Origin: Pseudorhodoplanes sinuspersici | Lineage (GTDB): Bacteria > Pseudomonadota > Alphaproteobacteria > Rhizobiales > Xanthobacteraceae | Length of the DNA stretch: 64,000 bases | Assembly: GCF_002119765.1 (NCBI RefSeq) | Contig: NZ_CP021112.1 | Location: forward strand, 2,226,501 to 2,290,500 | Reading direction: 5' to 3' | Shown here: piece by piece, positions 36,785-47,119 of the stretch | Layout of the letters: each line of letters starts with the position of its first letter | Numbering within the stretch: position 1 is the first letter of the stretch | The notes under the pieces: generated by a model | The model's input: the letters and a program-made list of their open reading frames with translations, nothing else | Database searches by the model: none | What the model was told of the DNA's origin: nothing | Made by a program: the position numbers and the translations under genes

Positions 36785-38101
36785 ATGACCACGCTCGACG
36801 ACACACTCACGCGCCTGCTCGCGCTGCATCCCAGGCTGATCGATCTTTCGCTCGACCGGATGTGGCGTCTGCTCGCGCGCCTCGATCACCCCGAGCGAAA
36901 GCTGCCACCGGTCATCCAGGTGGCCGGCACGAATGGCAAGGGCTCGACAATCGCCTTCATGCGCTCGATCCTCGAAGCGGCCGGCCAGCATGTGCATGTC
37001 TATACCTCGCCGCATCTGGTACGGTTCAACGAGCGCTTCCGGATTGCGGCTGAAGGCGGCGGCCAATTGGTCGGTGATGATGAGTTGCGTGCGACACTTG
37101 AAGAGTGCGAGCGCCTCAATGCCGGCGAACCGATCACTGTGTTCGAGATCACGACAGCGGCCGGCATGCTGCTGTTCTCGCGCCACCCTGCCGATGTGCT
37201 GCTGCTTGAAGTCGGGCTTGGCGGCCGCCTCGACGCGACCAATGTCGTCGATGCACCGCTGCTGAGCGTCATCACGCCGGTGTCGCTAGATCATGCCGAT
37301 TACCTCGGCGATTCGATCGAAAGCGTCGCGACGGAAAAAGCAGGCATCATCAAGCGCGGAGTGCGGGCCGTCATTGGCCCGCAAATGCCGGAAGCCCTGT
37401 CGATCATCGAACGCACCGCGCAGCGCATGCGGGCACCGCTCCTCGTCGCCGGCGAACACTGGAATGCGAGCGAAGAACATCGCCGCCTTGTCTATCAGGA
37501 TGACAACGGTCTGCTCGATCTTCCCGGCCCAAAGCTGCCTGGGCGCCATCAATTCGTGAATGCCGGTGTTGCCGTTGCGGCGTTGCGGGCGTCGGGTTTG
37601 CGGATTTCGGTGGAGGCTTATGATGCCGGCCTCGTGAAAGCCGAATGGCCGGCACGGATGCAGCGGCTGACACATGGGCATCTTGTTACACTTGCGCCCG
37701 CGGGCAGCGAAATCTGGCTCGATGGCGGCCACAATCCCGATGGCGGCCGCGCGGTCGCAGTCTCACTCGCCGATATCGAGGAGCGCGCACCAAAGCCGCT
37801 GGTGATGATCGTCGGCATGCTGGGCACGAAGGACTTCGAAGGCTATCTGCGCCATTTCAGCGGGCTGGCGCTGTGCCTCTATGCCGTGCCCGTTCCGCAT
37901 GCCGAGCGCAGTCTTCCCCCAGAGCAGATTGCCGAAACCGCGAGCAAGATCGGCATTCCGTCCGAAAGCGCGATAGACGTCGAAGCCGCGCTGGCTGCAA
38001 TCAAGGCGTTGTCATTCGATACGCCGCCGCGCATCCTAATCGGTGGTTCGCTGTATCTTGCGGGCGATGTGCTGGCGCGCAACGAGACACTGCCGGTTTG
38101 A
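36785..38101 (+). CDS. folC: Bifunctional folylpolyglutamate / dihydrofolate synthase
   Basis: 438 residues, Mur-ligase fold. VIQVAGTNGKGSTIAFMRSIL is the P-loop; SPHLVRFNERFRI, the LLLEVGLGGRLDATNV region with metal-binding Glu, and DGGHNPDGGRAVAVSLAD in the C-terminal domain are intact. It adds glutamate to dihydropteroate and folates. TTG 36779 two codons upstream is an alternative start. Confidence 0.95.
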   Translation: MTTLDDTLTRLLALHPRLIDLSLDRMWRLLARLDHPERKLPPVIQVAGTNGKGSTIAFMRSILEAAGQHVHVYTSPHLVRFNERFRIAAEGGGQLVGDDELRATLEECERLNAGEPITVFEITTAAGMLLFSRHPADVLLLEVGLGGRLDATNVVDAPLLSVITPVSLDHADYLGDSIESVATEKAGIIKRGVRAVIGPQMPEALSIIERTAQRMRAPLLVAGEHWNASEEHRRLVYQDDNGLLDLPGPKLPGRHQFVNAGVAVAALRASGLRISVEAYDAGLVKAEWPARMQRLTHGHLVTLAPAGSEIWLDGGHNPDGGRAVAVSLADIEERAPKPLVMIVGMLGTKDFEGYLRHFSGLALCLYAVPVPHAERSLPPEQIAETASKIGIPSESAIDVEAALAAIKALSFDTPPRILIGGSLYLAGDVLARNETLPV

Positions 38102-38154
38102 AGCGTTTTTCGAGCAAAATTTGCAAAGAACATCCCGGCCATAACAAAGGGTGT

Positions 38155-39186
38155 TTAGGCCAGAAGCTTCTGCAAATTGGCTTTCTTCTGCTTGAGCTGA
38201 TCGAGCGTGCATTGCCTGGGCGATTTGTCGGGCCGCCAGCGCAATAAGGTTGTGCCGTGACGGAAGCGATCGCCGGAGAAGTGATCGTAGCGCACCTCCA
38301 CGACAAGCTTGGGTCTGAGCGGCTGCCATTCAGCCGACCGCTTGGTGGACCAGCGGCTCGGGCCGCCCGGTTTGTTGCCGGTGAAGCCGGGCGGGGCAAT
38401 CAGTCTTTCCAGCTTCTTTGTCAGTTCGGCTTTTTCGGCAGCTTTCAGTCCTGATGTGAAGCCGACGTGGTGCAACAGGCCTGCGTCGTCATAGAGGCCA
38501 AGCAGCAGAGAGCCGACGACTTTCTTGCCCTCATTGTAGCGAAAGCCGCCGACGACACAGTCGGCACTGCGATGATTCTTGATCTTCTGCATCGCCTCGC
38601 GCGTGCCGGATGCATAGGGCTTGTCACGCCGCTTGGCGATGATGCCGTCAAGTGCATTCCCGACGCGTGCAAACCATTTCTTTGCGTCCGGTAATTTCAC
38701 GGTGGCGGGCGACAGACGGATCGTCTTGTTATTGCGCAGGAATGTTCTGGCGAAATGATCGAGCGCCTGTCGCCGGGTATCGAGGATATCCTTTACCAGT
38801 GATGCTCCGTCAACATTGGCCAGCAGATCGAATACGATGAATAATGCCGGCGTTTCGGCAGCAAGACGCGCGACGCGGCTTTTTGCTGGATGGATCCGCT
38901 GCAGCAGGGCGTCAAAGGAAAAGGCCGCGCCGTCCGGCACGACGATCTCGCCATCGAGGATGAATCTCGTCGCCTTCAACTCCGCAAGCGCGGCGATCAG
39001 CTCGGGAAAATAGCGGGTCAGCAACTGACCGGATTTGGACTGCAGCTCCACGCTATTGCCGTCGCGAAAAGCGAGGCTGCGAAAGCCATCCCATTTGGGT
39101 TCGTATTGCCATTCGGCGCCGGTCGGGATGTCTTCGACCGACAGCGCCTCCATCGGCGGGAAAGGCATTTTGATCGGAAGGCTCAT
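38155..39186 (-). CDS. ATP-dependent DNA ligase (LigC/LigD ligase-domain type)
   Basis: 343 residues. K31 in YEPKWDGFRSL is the AMP-accepting lysine (motif I); RFILDGEIVVPDG is motif III, DGIIAKRRDKPY motif IV, and DCVVGGFRYNEGKKVVGSLLLGLYD motif V; the C-terminal OB-fold contains VVEVRYDHFSGDRFRHGTTLLRWRPDK. This is the stand-alone ligase form related to the ligase domain of LigD; the polymerase and phosphoesterase domains and a ku gene are absent here. It probably serves repair beside NAD-dependent LigA. ATG 39186 chosen because upstream residues are not conserved. Confidence 0.9.
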   Translation of the reverse strand: MSLPIKMPFPPMEALSVEDIPTGAEWQYEPKWDGFRSLAFRDGNSVELQSKSGQLLTRYFPELIAALAELKATRFILDGEIVVPDGAAFSFDALLQRIHPAKSRVARLAAETPALFIVFDLLANVDGASLVKDILDTRRQALDHFARTFLRNNKTIRLSPATVKLPDAKKWFARVGNALDGIIAKRRDKPYASGTREAMQKIKNHRSADCVVGGFRYNEGKKVVGSLLLGLYDDAGLLHHVGFTSGLKAAEKAELTKKLERLIAPPGFTGNKPGGPSRWSTKRSAEWQPLRPKLVVEVRYDHFSGDRFRHGTTLLRWRPDKSPRQCTLDQLKQKKANLQKLLA

Positions 39187-39224
39187 GCCGGGACTGTCCC
39201 TTGAATGTGCCTTGCCTAAACGCA

Positions 39225-39250
39225 AACAACCGGCCTTTCGGCCGGCTGTT
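39225..39250 (-). terminator. Probable terminator of trxA
   Basis: On minus: AACAGCCGGCC-gaaa-GGCCGGTTGTT, an 11-bp stem with one G-U pair and a GAAA tetraloop, followed by TGCGTTT. It is 25 bp after the trxA stop. Confidence 0.75.
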
Positions 39251-39274
39251 GCGGGAAATAATTTCGCCTAAGGA

Positions 39275-39595
39275 TCAGACCGCGGCCGTAATCCACTGTT
39301 CAAGCTTGGCCTTGGGCGCCGCGCCGACCTGGCGCGAAGCAAGCTCGCCATTCTTGAAGATCATCAGCGTCGGGATCGACATGATGCCGTATTTCGACGC
39401 AACGCCGGGGTTTTCGTCGACATTCAGCTTCACGATCTTGACCTTCTCGCCCATCGCGCCCTGAATTTCCTCGAGCGCAGGCGCAATCATGCGGCAGGGG
39501 CCGCACCATTCCGCCCAGAAATCCACAACCACAGGACCGCTGGCTTTCAAGACTTCGCTCTCGAATGTCGCGTCCGATACCTTTCCAACGGCCAT
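39275..39595 (-). CDS. trxA: Thioredoxin
   Basis: 106 residues. The active site is WCGPC (C31, C34); the cis-Pro is in SIPTLMIF. General cytosolic disulfide reductant, recycled by thioredoxin reductase. GAGAGGTG lies just upstream of ATG 39595. It is 81 bp downstream of addA on the same strand, the usual alphaproteobacterial addB-addA-trxA order. Confidence 0.97.
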   Translation of the reverse strand: MAVGKVSDATFESEVLKASGPVVVDFWAEWCGPCRMIAPALEEIQGAMGEKVKIVKLNVDENPGVASKYGIMSIPTLMIFKNGELASRQVGAAPKAKLEQWITAAV

Positions 39596-39676
39596 CTCAC
39601 ACCTCTCGAATCGCAAAATTGCCTCATTGCATGGCTGGCGAACGTAAGAACGGCCCCCCTTGGGGTCAAGTGCAGC

Positions 39677-42600
39677 TCACCCGCTGGTGAGACCTGCCAA
39701 TTCTGCATCGAGGATAACTGCCGGGATTTCCATGAGATTTGGCATTTCGGTCCAGACTAGGGCCGCCCGGATTGGTCGGCCTGGGTAAATCCGCTGCAGC
39801 AGGGCGCGGTAAAGCGCAAGCTGACGCCGGTAGGGCTGGGGAACGCCGTCCAATACGGTCGGGGCGGGCCGGTTGGTCTTGTAATCGGCGATCAGCACCT
39901 CATCTGGCGTGACCACCAGCCGGTCGATCTGCCCGTTGACGATCAAGGGGCGCGTGGCCCCTTCCAGCGTCCCGACCAGGGCCACTTCGGCCCGGCTGCC
40001 CGGCGCAAAGAGCGGGGCGAATTGCGCGTCCGCCAGAATGGCAAGGGCCTGCACTGCGATCCGGCTGCGCTCTTCGTCGCCGAGTGCATCGCCGTTGCGG
40101 GTCAGGAATTCGCGCGCGGCTGTCTCGCGCAGCGACTGTGGCAAATCGGGCAGCGACTGGATCAGTCGGTGCATCAGCCGGCCACGCAATAACGCCTGCT
40201 CGCGTTCGAGCGTACCTGTTCTGCTCCGCTTGTCGACGTCGTCGGCATCGGACGGTGTGATCGCAACGGCGCGCACTGGATCGGGATTGACCTTCTCATG
40301 CAGCCAGGCCGGCTCGTTTGTCTTTGCTGTGGCAGCTTTCGTTTCCACACCGGCAACAAGGCGCGGTTCCGATGTCCGATAGCGCCAGATGATACCGTCG
40401 CCGTCTTCGGAGGGCGCTTCAATGGTATCGCCCTCGGCGCTTTGGACGAGGGCGTCTTCGATCAGCCGGTACCAGCACTCTTGAGGGATCGGATGTGTGC
40501 CGTCCTGCTTCAGCGGACCTGAGACGCCGCAGATTACCAACCGCTGCTCGGCACGCGTCATCGCCACATACAGCAGTCGCCGGTATTCGTCGGCCTGAAT
40601 CCGCAACGCCGCCTCACGTGCACTCGCCACAGCGGGCGGATCGGTATCTTTCGCCGCGGCCCAGACGAAGCCGTTTCCGCCTTGCAGCGGCAAGTCGATC
40701 AGCCGCGGCGGGTGCTGACCTTCCGGGCGGGTGATCGTGTCTGCGAGAATGACGGTGTGCGCTTCAAGGCCCTTCGCCCCGTGCACGGTCATCACCCGCA
40801 CTTCATCGCGCGTGATCTCCATGTCGCGCTTCACTTCGGCGCTGGCGGCGCGCAGCCACGCGACAAAGCCTTGCAGCGATGGCGTTTCGCGCTTCTCATA
40901 TTCCAGCGCGAGATTGAGGAATTCGTCGAGCGCGTCATTGGCTTCCGGTCCGAGACGCGTCAGAAATTTCTTCCGCCCTTCGCCGGGGCCGAGCACCCTC
41001 GCGTAAAAGGTGAAGGGGCTTTCGCGCAAGGCGGCGTATGTCAGCGCGTCGAGCCTGTCGGCAATCGCTGCGATCGCTCCCGGTTTACTCGAAAGGGCCG
41101 CGCGCAATGATTGCTTGCCGCGGTTATGGGCGATGTCGAACAAGTCGTTGTCGTCGAGGCCAAAGAGCGGGCTCTTCAGCACCGAGGCCAGCGCCAGATC
41201 GTCCTCCGGCAATAGCAGCGCATCGGCGAGCGCCATCAGGTCCATCGCCGCGATATGCTCGGTCAGCACCAGGCGGTCGGCACCGGCGACCGGAATGTCA
41301 GCGGCCTTCAACGCCCGGATGATCGCCTCGAATAACGCACCGCGCTGGCGCACGAGGATCAGCACATCGCCGGGCTTGCCGCCTTTCGTCCGCCATAGCG
41401 CGATGTGGCGTGCGATCTTCTGCGCGAGCTGCACCTGCGGGCTGGTTTCCCGCGCGGTATCAAAAGGCGCATCCCAGCCGATGATTTCGCGTTTGTCGTC
41501 GGCGACGGTCAGCGGCCAGATTTCGACACTGCCAGGCAGCGCGCTCGGCAAGGCCTGATGCACCGTTTTCTCCGGCAGCGATGACAGCCCGCGATAGGCG
41601 ATCTCGCGGCCGAATACGGCGTCCACCGCATCCAGCACGATGCCGCCGGAGCGAAACGAGGTCAGCAGTTTAACATTGCGCCATTCCAGTTCAGCGGCCT
41701 CGAAGGCGCGCCGGAAATCGTCGCGCATGACGCCGAATTTTTCCGGCGCCGCGCCCTGGAAAGAATAGATCGACTGCTTGTCGTCGCCGACCGCGAACAG
41801 CGTGCGCTTGATGTGGCGCGCGCCGGCGCCGGCGGTGAATTCCGACACCAGCGTTGCGACGATCTCCCATTGCCGGGGGCTCGTATCCTGCGCTTCGTCG
41901 AGCAGAAGGTGATTGATGCCGAGATCGAGCTTGTATAGAACCCAGGCCGCCGACGTGCGCTGGAACAGCATCAGCGTTCGTTCGATCAGGTCGTCATAAT
42001 CGAGCAGCCCGCGTCGCGTTTTATCGCGGCGATAACGCCGCATCACTTCATCGGAAATGGTGAGCAGCGCGCGCGTGCGGTCGCGACATTCGGCGGCGCG
42101 GCGCCTTTCCAGCAAGACGCAGATGCGGCCTTGTTCTTCTTCCAGTCGTTGTACCCATTTGGGATACCGTTCGCGGAAGGCCTTGGTGACAAGGCGACTC
42201 CGTGGCTGCATCTTGTCGGTGCAGAAGATCGAGAGATAGCCGCGCAGCTTCTCACGCCCGTCAGCCAGGGATGCCAAACGCAATTTATCGGCCTGGTCCT
42301 GATCGGCCTTGCTACCGCTGGCGAGGACCGTCTGCAATTCAAGCCATTCGGTTAGGGCGATACCGGATGCCTTCAAGATCTGGTTTTCGATATCGCTTGC
42401 GCTTTCATGGTCGCTGATATCGAGCGCCTGCGAAAGTTCGGCGATGGCGTTATCGACCGAGCCCGCGCGCTCCACCCATTCGGCGATGATGTCGCGCCGG
42501 CCAACGGCCTCGTGAATGAGATCGCGGAATGTCTGATCGGCAGCAGCCGAGATCGCCGATGCCAGCGCGCGGCCGATCGGCGTATCCGGCTTGGCTGCGC

Positions 42601-43108
42601 CTTCCAGCATTACGTCAAGACTGAGCTTCTCCAGAAGCTGCGTTTGTGTCGCGTCGTCCATCACCTCGAAGCCGGCGCCAACACCGGCCTCGAACGGGAA
42701 TTGATGCAGCAGTCGCGTACAGAAGGCGTGAATGGTCTGGACCTTCAGGCCGCCCGGCGTTTCCAGCGCCCGCGCAAAGAGTTGCCTCGCACGCTTGCGG
42801 GTCAGCGCATCGGGCACAGCGCCGATCGATCGGATCGCGGCATCGAGTGCCGCATCGTCGAGCGCCGTCCAGGTCGCGAGCGTGTTGAACACGCGCGTCG
42901 CCATCGTTGCAGCCGCAGCCTTCGTGAAGGTGATGCAGAGGATTTTCGCCGGATCTTCGCCGCGCAGCAGCAGCTTGATCACGCGCTGCGTCAGCACATG
43001 CGTCTTGCCCGAGCCGGCATTGGCCGATGCCCAAGCTGAGACGCCGGGGTCGGAGGCTTGATGCTGGCTCTCTATGACAGAGGCCGGAATGTCGGGCCGC
43101 GGTTTCAT
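39677..43108 (-). CDS. addA: Double-strand break repair helicase AddA
   Basis: 1143 residues. UvrD-like helicase: Walker A ASANAGSGKTHVLTQRV, KILCITFTKAAAATM (motif Ia), LLLDEAQDTSP (motif II), VGDDKQSIYSFQGA (motif III), VMTVHGAKGLEAHTVILAD (motif V) and YVAMTRAEQRLVICG (motif VI). A C-terminal PD-(D/E)XK nuclease domain includes VLIADYKTNRPAP. With AddB it resects double-strand breaks for RecA. The start at ATG 43108 overlaps the addB stop; a frame extension to 43198 is within addB and was rejected. Confidence 0.96.
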   Translation of the reverse strand: MKPRPDIPASVIESQHQASDPGVSAWASANAGSGKTHVLTQRVIKLLLRGEDPAKILCITFTKAAAATMATRVFNTLATWTALDDAALDAAIRSIGAVPDALTRKRARQLFARALETPGGLKVQTIHAFCTRLLHQFPFEAGVGAGFEVMDDATQTQLLEKLSLDVMLEGAAKPDTPIGRALASAISAAADQTFRDLIHEAVGRRDIIAEWVERAGSVDNAIAELSQALDISDHESASDIENQILKASGIALTEWLELQTVLASGSKADQDQADKLRLASLADGREKLRGYLSIFCTDKMQPRSRLVTKAFRERYPKWVQRLEEEQGRICVLLERRRAAECRDRTRALLTISDEVMRRYRRDKTRRGLLDYDDLIERTLMLFQRTSAAWVLYKLDLGINHLLLDEAQDTSPRQWEIVATLVSEFTAGAGARHIKRTLFAVGDDKQSIYSFQGAAPEKFGVMRDDFRRAFEAAELEWRNVKLLTSFRSGGIVLDAVDAVFGREIAYRGLSSLPEKTVHQALPSALPGSVEIWPLTVADDKREIIGWDAPFDTARETSPQVQLAQKIARHIALWRTKGGKPGDVLILVRQRGALFEAIIRALKAADIPVAGADRLVLTEHIAAMDLMALADALLLPEDDLALASVLKSPLFGLDDNDLFDIAHNRGKQSLRAALSSKPGAIAAIADRLDALTYAALRESPFTFYARVLGPGEGRKKFLTRLGPEANDALDEFLNLALEYEKRETPSLQGFVAWLRAASAEVKRDMEITRDEVRVMTVHGAKGLEAHTVILADTITRPEGQHPPRLIDLPLQGGNGFVWAAAKDTDPPAVASAREAALRIQADEYRRLLYVAMTRAEQRLVICGVSGPLKQDGTHPIPQECWYRLIEDALVQSAEGDTIEAPSEDGDGIIWRYRTSEPRLVAGVETKAATAKTNEPAWLHEKVNPDPVRAVAITPSDADDVDKRSRTGTLEREQALLRGRLMHRLIQSLPDLPQSLRETAAREFLTRNGDALGDEERSRIAVQALAILADAQFAPLFAPGSRAEVALVGTLEGATRPLIVNGQIDRLVVTPDEVLIADYKTNRPAPTVLDGVPQPYRRQLALYRALLQRIYPGRPIRAALVWTEMPNLMEIPAVILDAELAGLTSG

Positions 43109-46100
43109 TCGCCGCCCTCGTCGCTGACACCGCCCGTCGCCGACCATTCCTTGACGCGGGCGAGATGATCGTAAGGGCCATAGCTGCGACCGACCCACAT
43201 CGGCCGCGAGAACGAGCGATAGGGTTCGTCATCGGACGCAAAGCGGATTGCCAGCGCTGCCAGTTGCGCCAGGGCCTTGTCGGCTTCCTGATCAATGGTC
43301 GAATTTTCGAATTCGCGCCAATGCTTCTCGCCGCCCGGATTGCCGCCATGCAACCGCAGATACAGCAATTCGGACACGTGCGCGCCGTGCGTTGCGCCAA
43401 CTTTCTCGAAGCCGCCTTTGCGCAGCATCGCCGCCTGCAAAGTGAGCTGCGGCGCGAGATTGGCGCGGACCTGTTTGCTTGATGGCGGCTGTCCGGTCTT
43501 GTAGTCGAGCACGGCAAGCGAGCCGTCTTCCAGAATCTCGATGCGGTCAGCGCGCGCAGTCAAAAGGAAATCAGGCGTCACCTGAAGCCGGCCGTCGATC
43601 TCGGCATGAACCGCTGTCACGCGCGCGCGGCGCTCGATCTCCCAGCCGACCAACCAACTGGCGATGCGTTCGAATCGCGGCCACCAGAACGCCTGCGCCT
43701 CGGGATAATCGTTCAACGGTGCAAAGGCTGCACGACCGAGTGTGATCAATTCACCGTAAGGATCGTCCGGCAAGCCGCTGGCGAATTTCTCTGTGAAATC
43801 GCCGATCGCCTTGTGAATCACCGTGCCGCGATCGCGCGCGCCGGGCGGCGTATCGACCGCATCGAGCGGCTGAAGCCTTAGAATATGCTTGGCATAGATG
43901 GTGTAGGGATCGCGCAGCCAATGTTCGATCTCGGTGACCGACAGCCGCTTTGGCCGGGCCTCGCGCGGCGGTGTCGGTGCCGGCCGCTGCGCCGGTGTGA
44001 TTGTTGCCGGACGATCGAGCGAGCGCGCCCAGTCGAGATATCTGCCTCCACGTGTCTTCACCGCCTGCCAGTGATCGGGGCCTGATACGGCCGAAAGCCG
44101 CTGCACGAAGCGTGAGATGACAGAGGGCGCGCCTTCGCGTTTGGTGGCGTAGGTCAGGAACACATCCTTCGCGCCGAGCGCCTGCGCGAAGTCATGCGCG
44201 GCAAGGCCGATCCGCCGTTCCGGCAGATCGAGGCCGAGGTCCTGCCGCATCGGACGATTCAGCCAAGGATCGTTGCGCGGCTCTGGTGGCCATACGCCTT
44301 CGACAAGACCGGAGAGCACGACGCGATCCGCCTGCTGCAGACGCGCCTCAAGCGGACCATAGATGCGAACGCGCGCATTCGGCGCGCCCGGTCGTCGCAC
44401 GACATTGTCAGACGCGATCGCATGGAACAGATCGGGATAATCGTAGGGCGTAACAGGAAACTGCGCGGCGCTGCCGCTCGCCGCCACCGCTTGCAGCACG
44501 CTTTCCAGCACCTCGCCATCACGGCCGGTAAACGCGGCCGGACCGCCGCCGGTCGCCGACAAGGCTTCCAGCACGCCATGATGGCGCGTTGCGAATTCAA
44601 ACAGCGGCGCCGGCTTTCTGAGAGATGCCAGCGGTTCGAGCGCTGTCTTCAGCGAGTTGATAAGTGTTTCCGCCCGACCGAGCTCGCTTTCCGAGATTGC
44701 GGCACGCGGGTCACTGCGATGCAATTCGCCTTGCTTGGCACGCAGCGTCTGCAACGCATGCATCAGGCCATCGACGCCGGGGCGTGGTCGCGGGCCGCGC
44801 AGGATCGCACGTTCCAGCGCTGAGACCGCATGCAGATGCGAGAATTCGCCGTTGTTGGGCCGGCATAGCGGATGCTTGAGCAGCGCCAGCAGCGTCACAG
44901 GCTCGCAACCGCGCAAAGCCGTTTCCGCTGCAAGCCGCGCAAACAATCCGGCCTGTGTGTCGGCCAGCGCGTCGCCGCCGGAATCGTCCACCGGCACATT
45001 CCAGCGCGCCAGAGCCGCAAGCACGCGCTGCGCCAAGGCGCGATCCGGTGTGATCAAGGCGGCCGTGCGCGTCTCGCTCTCCGGTGTGCCGTCACTTACA
45101 GCCTCGCGCAGCGCGAGGGCGATGGCGAGCGATTCCTCTTCCGGATTGGCAGCCTCGATCAGTGTGAGACTCGCAAGCGCATTCTGCTTTTTTGTTTCGA
45201 AAAAAAGATCGTTCAGGCGCGCTTGCCAGCTTTCGGTCGCTTCGGCCGGCCGCATTGCTTCGGACACAATTGCTTCGCGTCCGTGAGAGCCGCGCGGTGC
45301 GAGATCGATCACAGCATTGCGACTGATCTGCAGGCGCCGCAGGAAGGCCTGCATCGCATATTGCGGATGACTGGGCGCCGGCGCGTGATCCTTGCTGCCG
45401 GCGATCATGTCGAAGGCTCGATCCTCGAGATCGGTGTCGAGCCCTGGCAATACCACGGCGCCGTTCGGCAGGTGTGCAATGGCAGCGAGCAGCTTCGCGG
45501 TCGAGGGCATCGACGCGGTCGAACCGGCGGCGATCACCGGGCCGCCGCCTGCGCGTTGCAGTCGCGCGGTCTCCGCATCGATCAGCCGGTCGCGCCGCGC
45601 TGCGATATCGATCATCTGCCGTTCGTTCAGAAGATTGGGCCAGAGATCGCGAGCGATCTTCAGAAATTCCAGCGTCGCCTCGAAGTAGCGATCCATCTCG
45701 CGTGGCACGAGCGTGTCGAGCCTTGACCATGGCACTTCGCGGGTGATCATGTCGTCCTGCAGCCGCGCCAATTCGCCCGCCATGGTGAACGCCGCAGACG
45801 GCGAGTTGGCGATCAGCGAGGCGTTATCGTCGCTTTTCATGCCGCGCGATTTCGCCCAGGCGAGAATGAGCTGTGTCAGCCAAGCCTTGCGTTCGAAATT
45901 GTCCATCGCGCGCGGCAGCGCCAGCGCCTCCTGCGCAAGCGCGCCTGCCGCTATGTCGGCAAAGACAATCTCGTCCTCATCGATATCGCCGACCGGAACA
46001 ATGCGCGGCAGGATCGCCGCATCGGTGCCGAGCACGTGCCGGAATACACCCTGAGCAAGACGGCAGGCGCGGCGTGTTGGTAGATAGAGTGTCGCTTCTG

Positions 46101-46230
46101 CGAGCGCGAGCGGATCGCGCGAGGCAGGAAAGCCATCGATCAGCCGGCCATCGATCAATGCGGCGATCAGCGTCGGCAGAAACGGTGCCGACGGCGGGAT
46201 GTTGAACAATCGGGGTGAGCGCGGGGTCAT
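43105..46230 (-). CDS. addB: Double-strand break repair protein AddB (alphaproteobacterial type)
   Basis: 1041 residues. An inactivated helicase-like region, then a C-terminal nuclease domain with RPKRLSVTEIEHWLRDPYTIYAKHIL and the catalytic SLAVLDYKTGQPPS motif. It lacks a good Walker A, as is usual for the TIGR02786 alphaproteobacterial AddB. Its TGA overlaps the addA ATG, so the two subunits are translationally coupled. Confidence 0.95.
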   Translation of the reverse strand: MTPRSPRLFNIPPSAPFLPTLIAALIDGRLIDGFPASRDPLALAEATLYLPTRRACRLAQGVFRHVLGTDAAILPRIVPVGDIDEDEIVFADIAAGALAQEALALPRAMDNFERKAWLTQLILAWAKSRGMKSDDNASLIANSPSAAFTMAGELARLQDDMITREVPWSRLDTLVPREMDRYFEATLEFLKIARDLWPNLLNERQMIDIAARRDRLIDAETARLQRAGGGPVIAAGSTASMPSTAKLLAAIAHLPNGAVVLPGLDTDLEDRAFDMIAGSKDHAPAPSHPQYAMQAFLRRLQISRNAVIDLAPRGSHGREAIVSEAMRPAEATESWQARLNDLFFETKKQNALASLTLIEAANPEEESLAIALALREAVSDGTPESETRTAALITPDRALAQRVLAALARWNVPVDDSGGDALADTQAGLFARLAAETALRGCEPVTLLALLKHPLCRPNNGEFSHLHAVSALERAILRGPRPRPGVDGLMHALQTLRAKQGELHRSDPRAAISESELGRAETLINSLKTALEPLASLRKPAPLFEFATRHHGVLEALSATGGGPAAFTGRDGEVLESVLQAVAASGSAAQFPVTPYDYPDLFHAIASDNVVRRPGAPNARVRIYGPLEARLQQADRVVLSGLVEGVWPPEPRNDPWLNRPMRQDLGLDLPERRIGLAAHDFAQALGAKDVFLTYATKREGAPSVISRFVQRLSAVSGPDHWQAVKTRGGRYLDWARSLDRPATITPAQRPAPTPPREARPKRLSVTEIEHWLRDPYTIYAKHILRLQPLDAVDTPPGARDRGTVIHKAIGDFTEKFASGLPDDPYGELITLGRAAFAPLNDYPEAQAFWWPRFERIASWLVGWEIERRARVTAVHAEIDGRLQVTPDFLLTARADRIEILEDGSLAVLDYKTGQPPSSKQVRANLAPQLTLQAAMLRKGGFEKVGATHGAHVSELLYLRLHGGNPGGEKHWREFENSTIDQEADKALAQLAALAIRFASDDEPYRSFSRPMWVGRSYGPYDHLARVKEWSATGGVSDEGGE

Positions 46231-46240
46231 GATTCTCAGT

Positions 46241-46313
46241 TGTCATGCCCGGCCTCGTGCCGGGCATTCACGTCTTAATTATCACGTGAAAAGACGTGGA
46301 TGGCCGGGGCATA
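46241..46313. repeat. REP-type intergenic palindromes between murU and addB
   Basis: TGCCCGGC-ctcgt-GCCGGGCA, then CACGTCTT / AAGACGTG, then TGGCCGGGGCAT. This is the composite palindromic unit common in Bradyrhizobium, Nitrobacter and relatives. Confidence 0.75.
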
Positions 46314-46370
46314 AGGCGTCAAGACGCCGTCTTCAACGGCTTATGCCGGACCATGACGACAATATAGAGG

Positions 46371-47096
46371 TTACGCCGCGCTTTCCAGAATTGCCTCTTC
46401 CGCCAGGGCAATCGCATCCGGCGTGCCCACATGCATCCACAGCCCGTCGAGCCGCAATCCAAACAGGCGCCCAGCTTCGCTGGCTTTCGCGAACAGGCGG
46501 TTGAGCGAGAACGGGCCCTGGGGCGCGCCCTCGAACAGGCGCGGTGAAAACACGGCTGCTCCGGCATAAACAAACGGTGCCACCTGGCGCTCAGCGCGCG
46601 GCGACAGCCGTCCGTCCGGCGCCATGGTGAAATCGCCGCGCCCCGTATAGCCGATGCTGTGCGTTGCAGCGGCCAGCAGCAGCAAGGCGTCCATGCGCTC
46701 GGGATCGAAAGCTTCCGCCAGGCGCTGCCAGTTGCCGGTTACCCCGTCGAGCCAGATCGTGTCGGAATTGACCAGGAAGAATGGCTCGTTGCCGAGCAAC
46801 GGCAGTGCCTTCACGGTGCCGCCGCCAGTTTCCAGCAGCTGCTCGCGTTCGTCGGAAATGACGATGCGCGGCGAGGTGCGGCTCGCGAGATGATGTTCAA
46901 TCTGGTCGGCGAGGTAATGGACATTGACGATCGCCGTCGGTACGCCCGCCTGGCCCAGCTTGTCGAGCACATGATCGAGCAGCGGACGGCCGGCGACCTT
47001 CACTAGCGGTTTCGGCATGGTCGCGGTCAGCGGACGCATGCGCTCGCCCATGCCAGCGGCAAGAACCATTGCCTTTTGTGGAATCGGATGCACCAT
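46371..47096 (-). CDS. murU: Nucleotidyltransferase, MurU-like (N-acetylmuramate-1-phosphate uridylyltransferase)
   Basis: 241 residues. KAMVLAAGMGERMRPLTATMPKPLVKVAGRPLLDH is the nucleotidyltransferase signature (G-x-G-x-R-x-x-x(8)-PK). FFLVNSDTIWLDG holds the metal-binding Asp. It follows an AmgK domain by 23 bp; AmgK and MurU together turn recycled N-acetylmuramic acid into UDP-MurNAc, bypassing de novo synthesis. A mannose-1-phosphate guanylyltransferase is the alternative, but the context favours MurU. ATG 47096 has GGGGA upstream. Confidence 0.88.
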   Translation of the reverse strand: MVHPIPQKAMVLAAGMGERMRPLTATMPKPLVKVAGRPLLDHVLDKLGQAGVPTAIVNVHYLADQIEHHLASRTSPRIVISDEREQLLETGGGTVKALPLLGNEPFFLVNSDTIWLDGVTGNWQRLAEAFDPERMDALLLLAAATHSIGYTGRGDFTMAPDGRLSPRAERQVAPFVYAGAAVFSPRLFEGAPQGPFSLNRLFAKASEAGRLFGLRLDGLWMHVGTPDAIALAEEAILESAA

Positions 47097-47119
47097 GGAA
47101 TTCCCCGAATGAGCCCTTA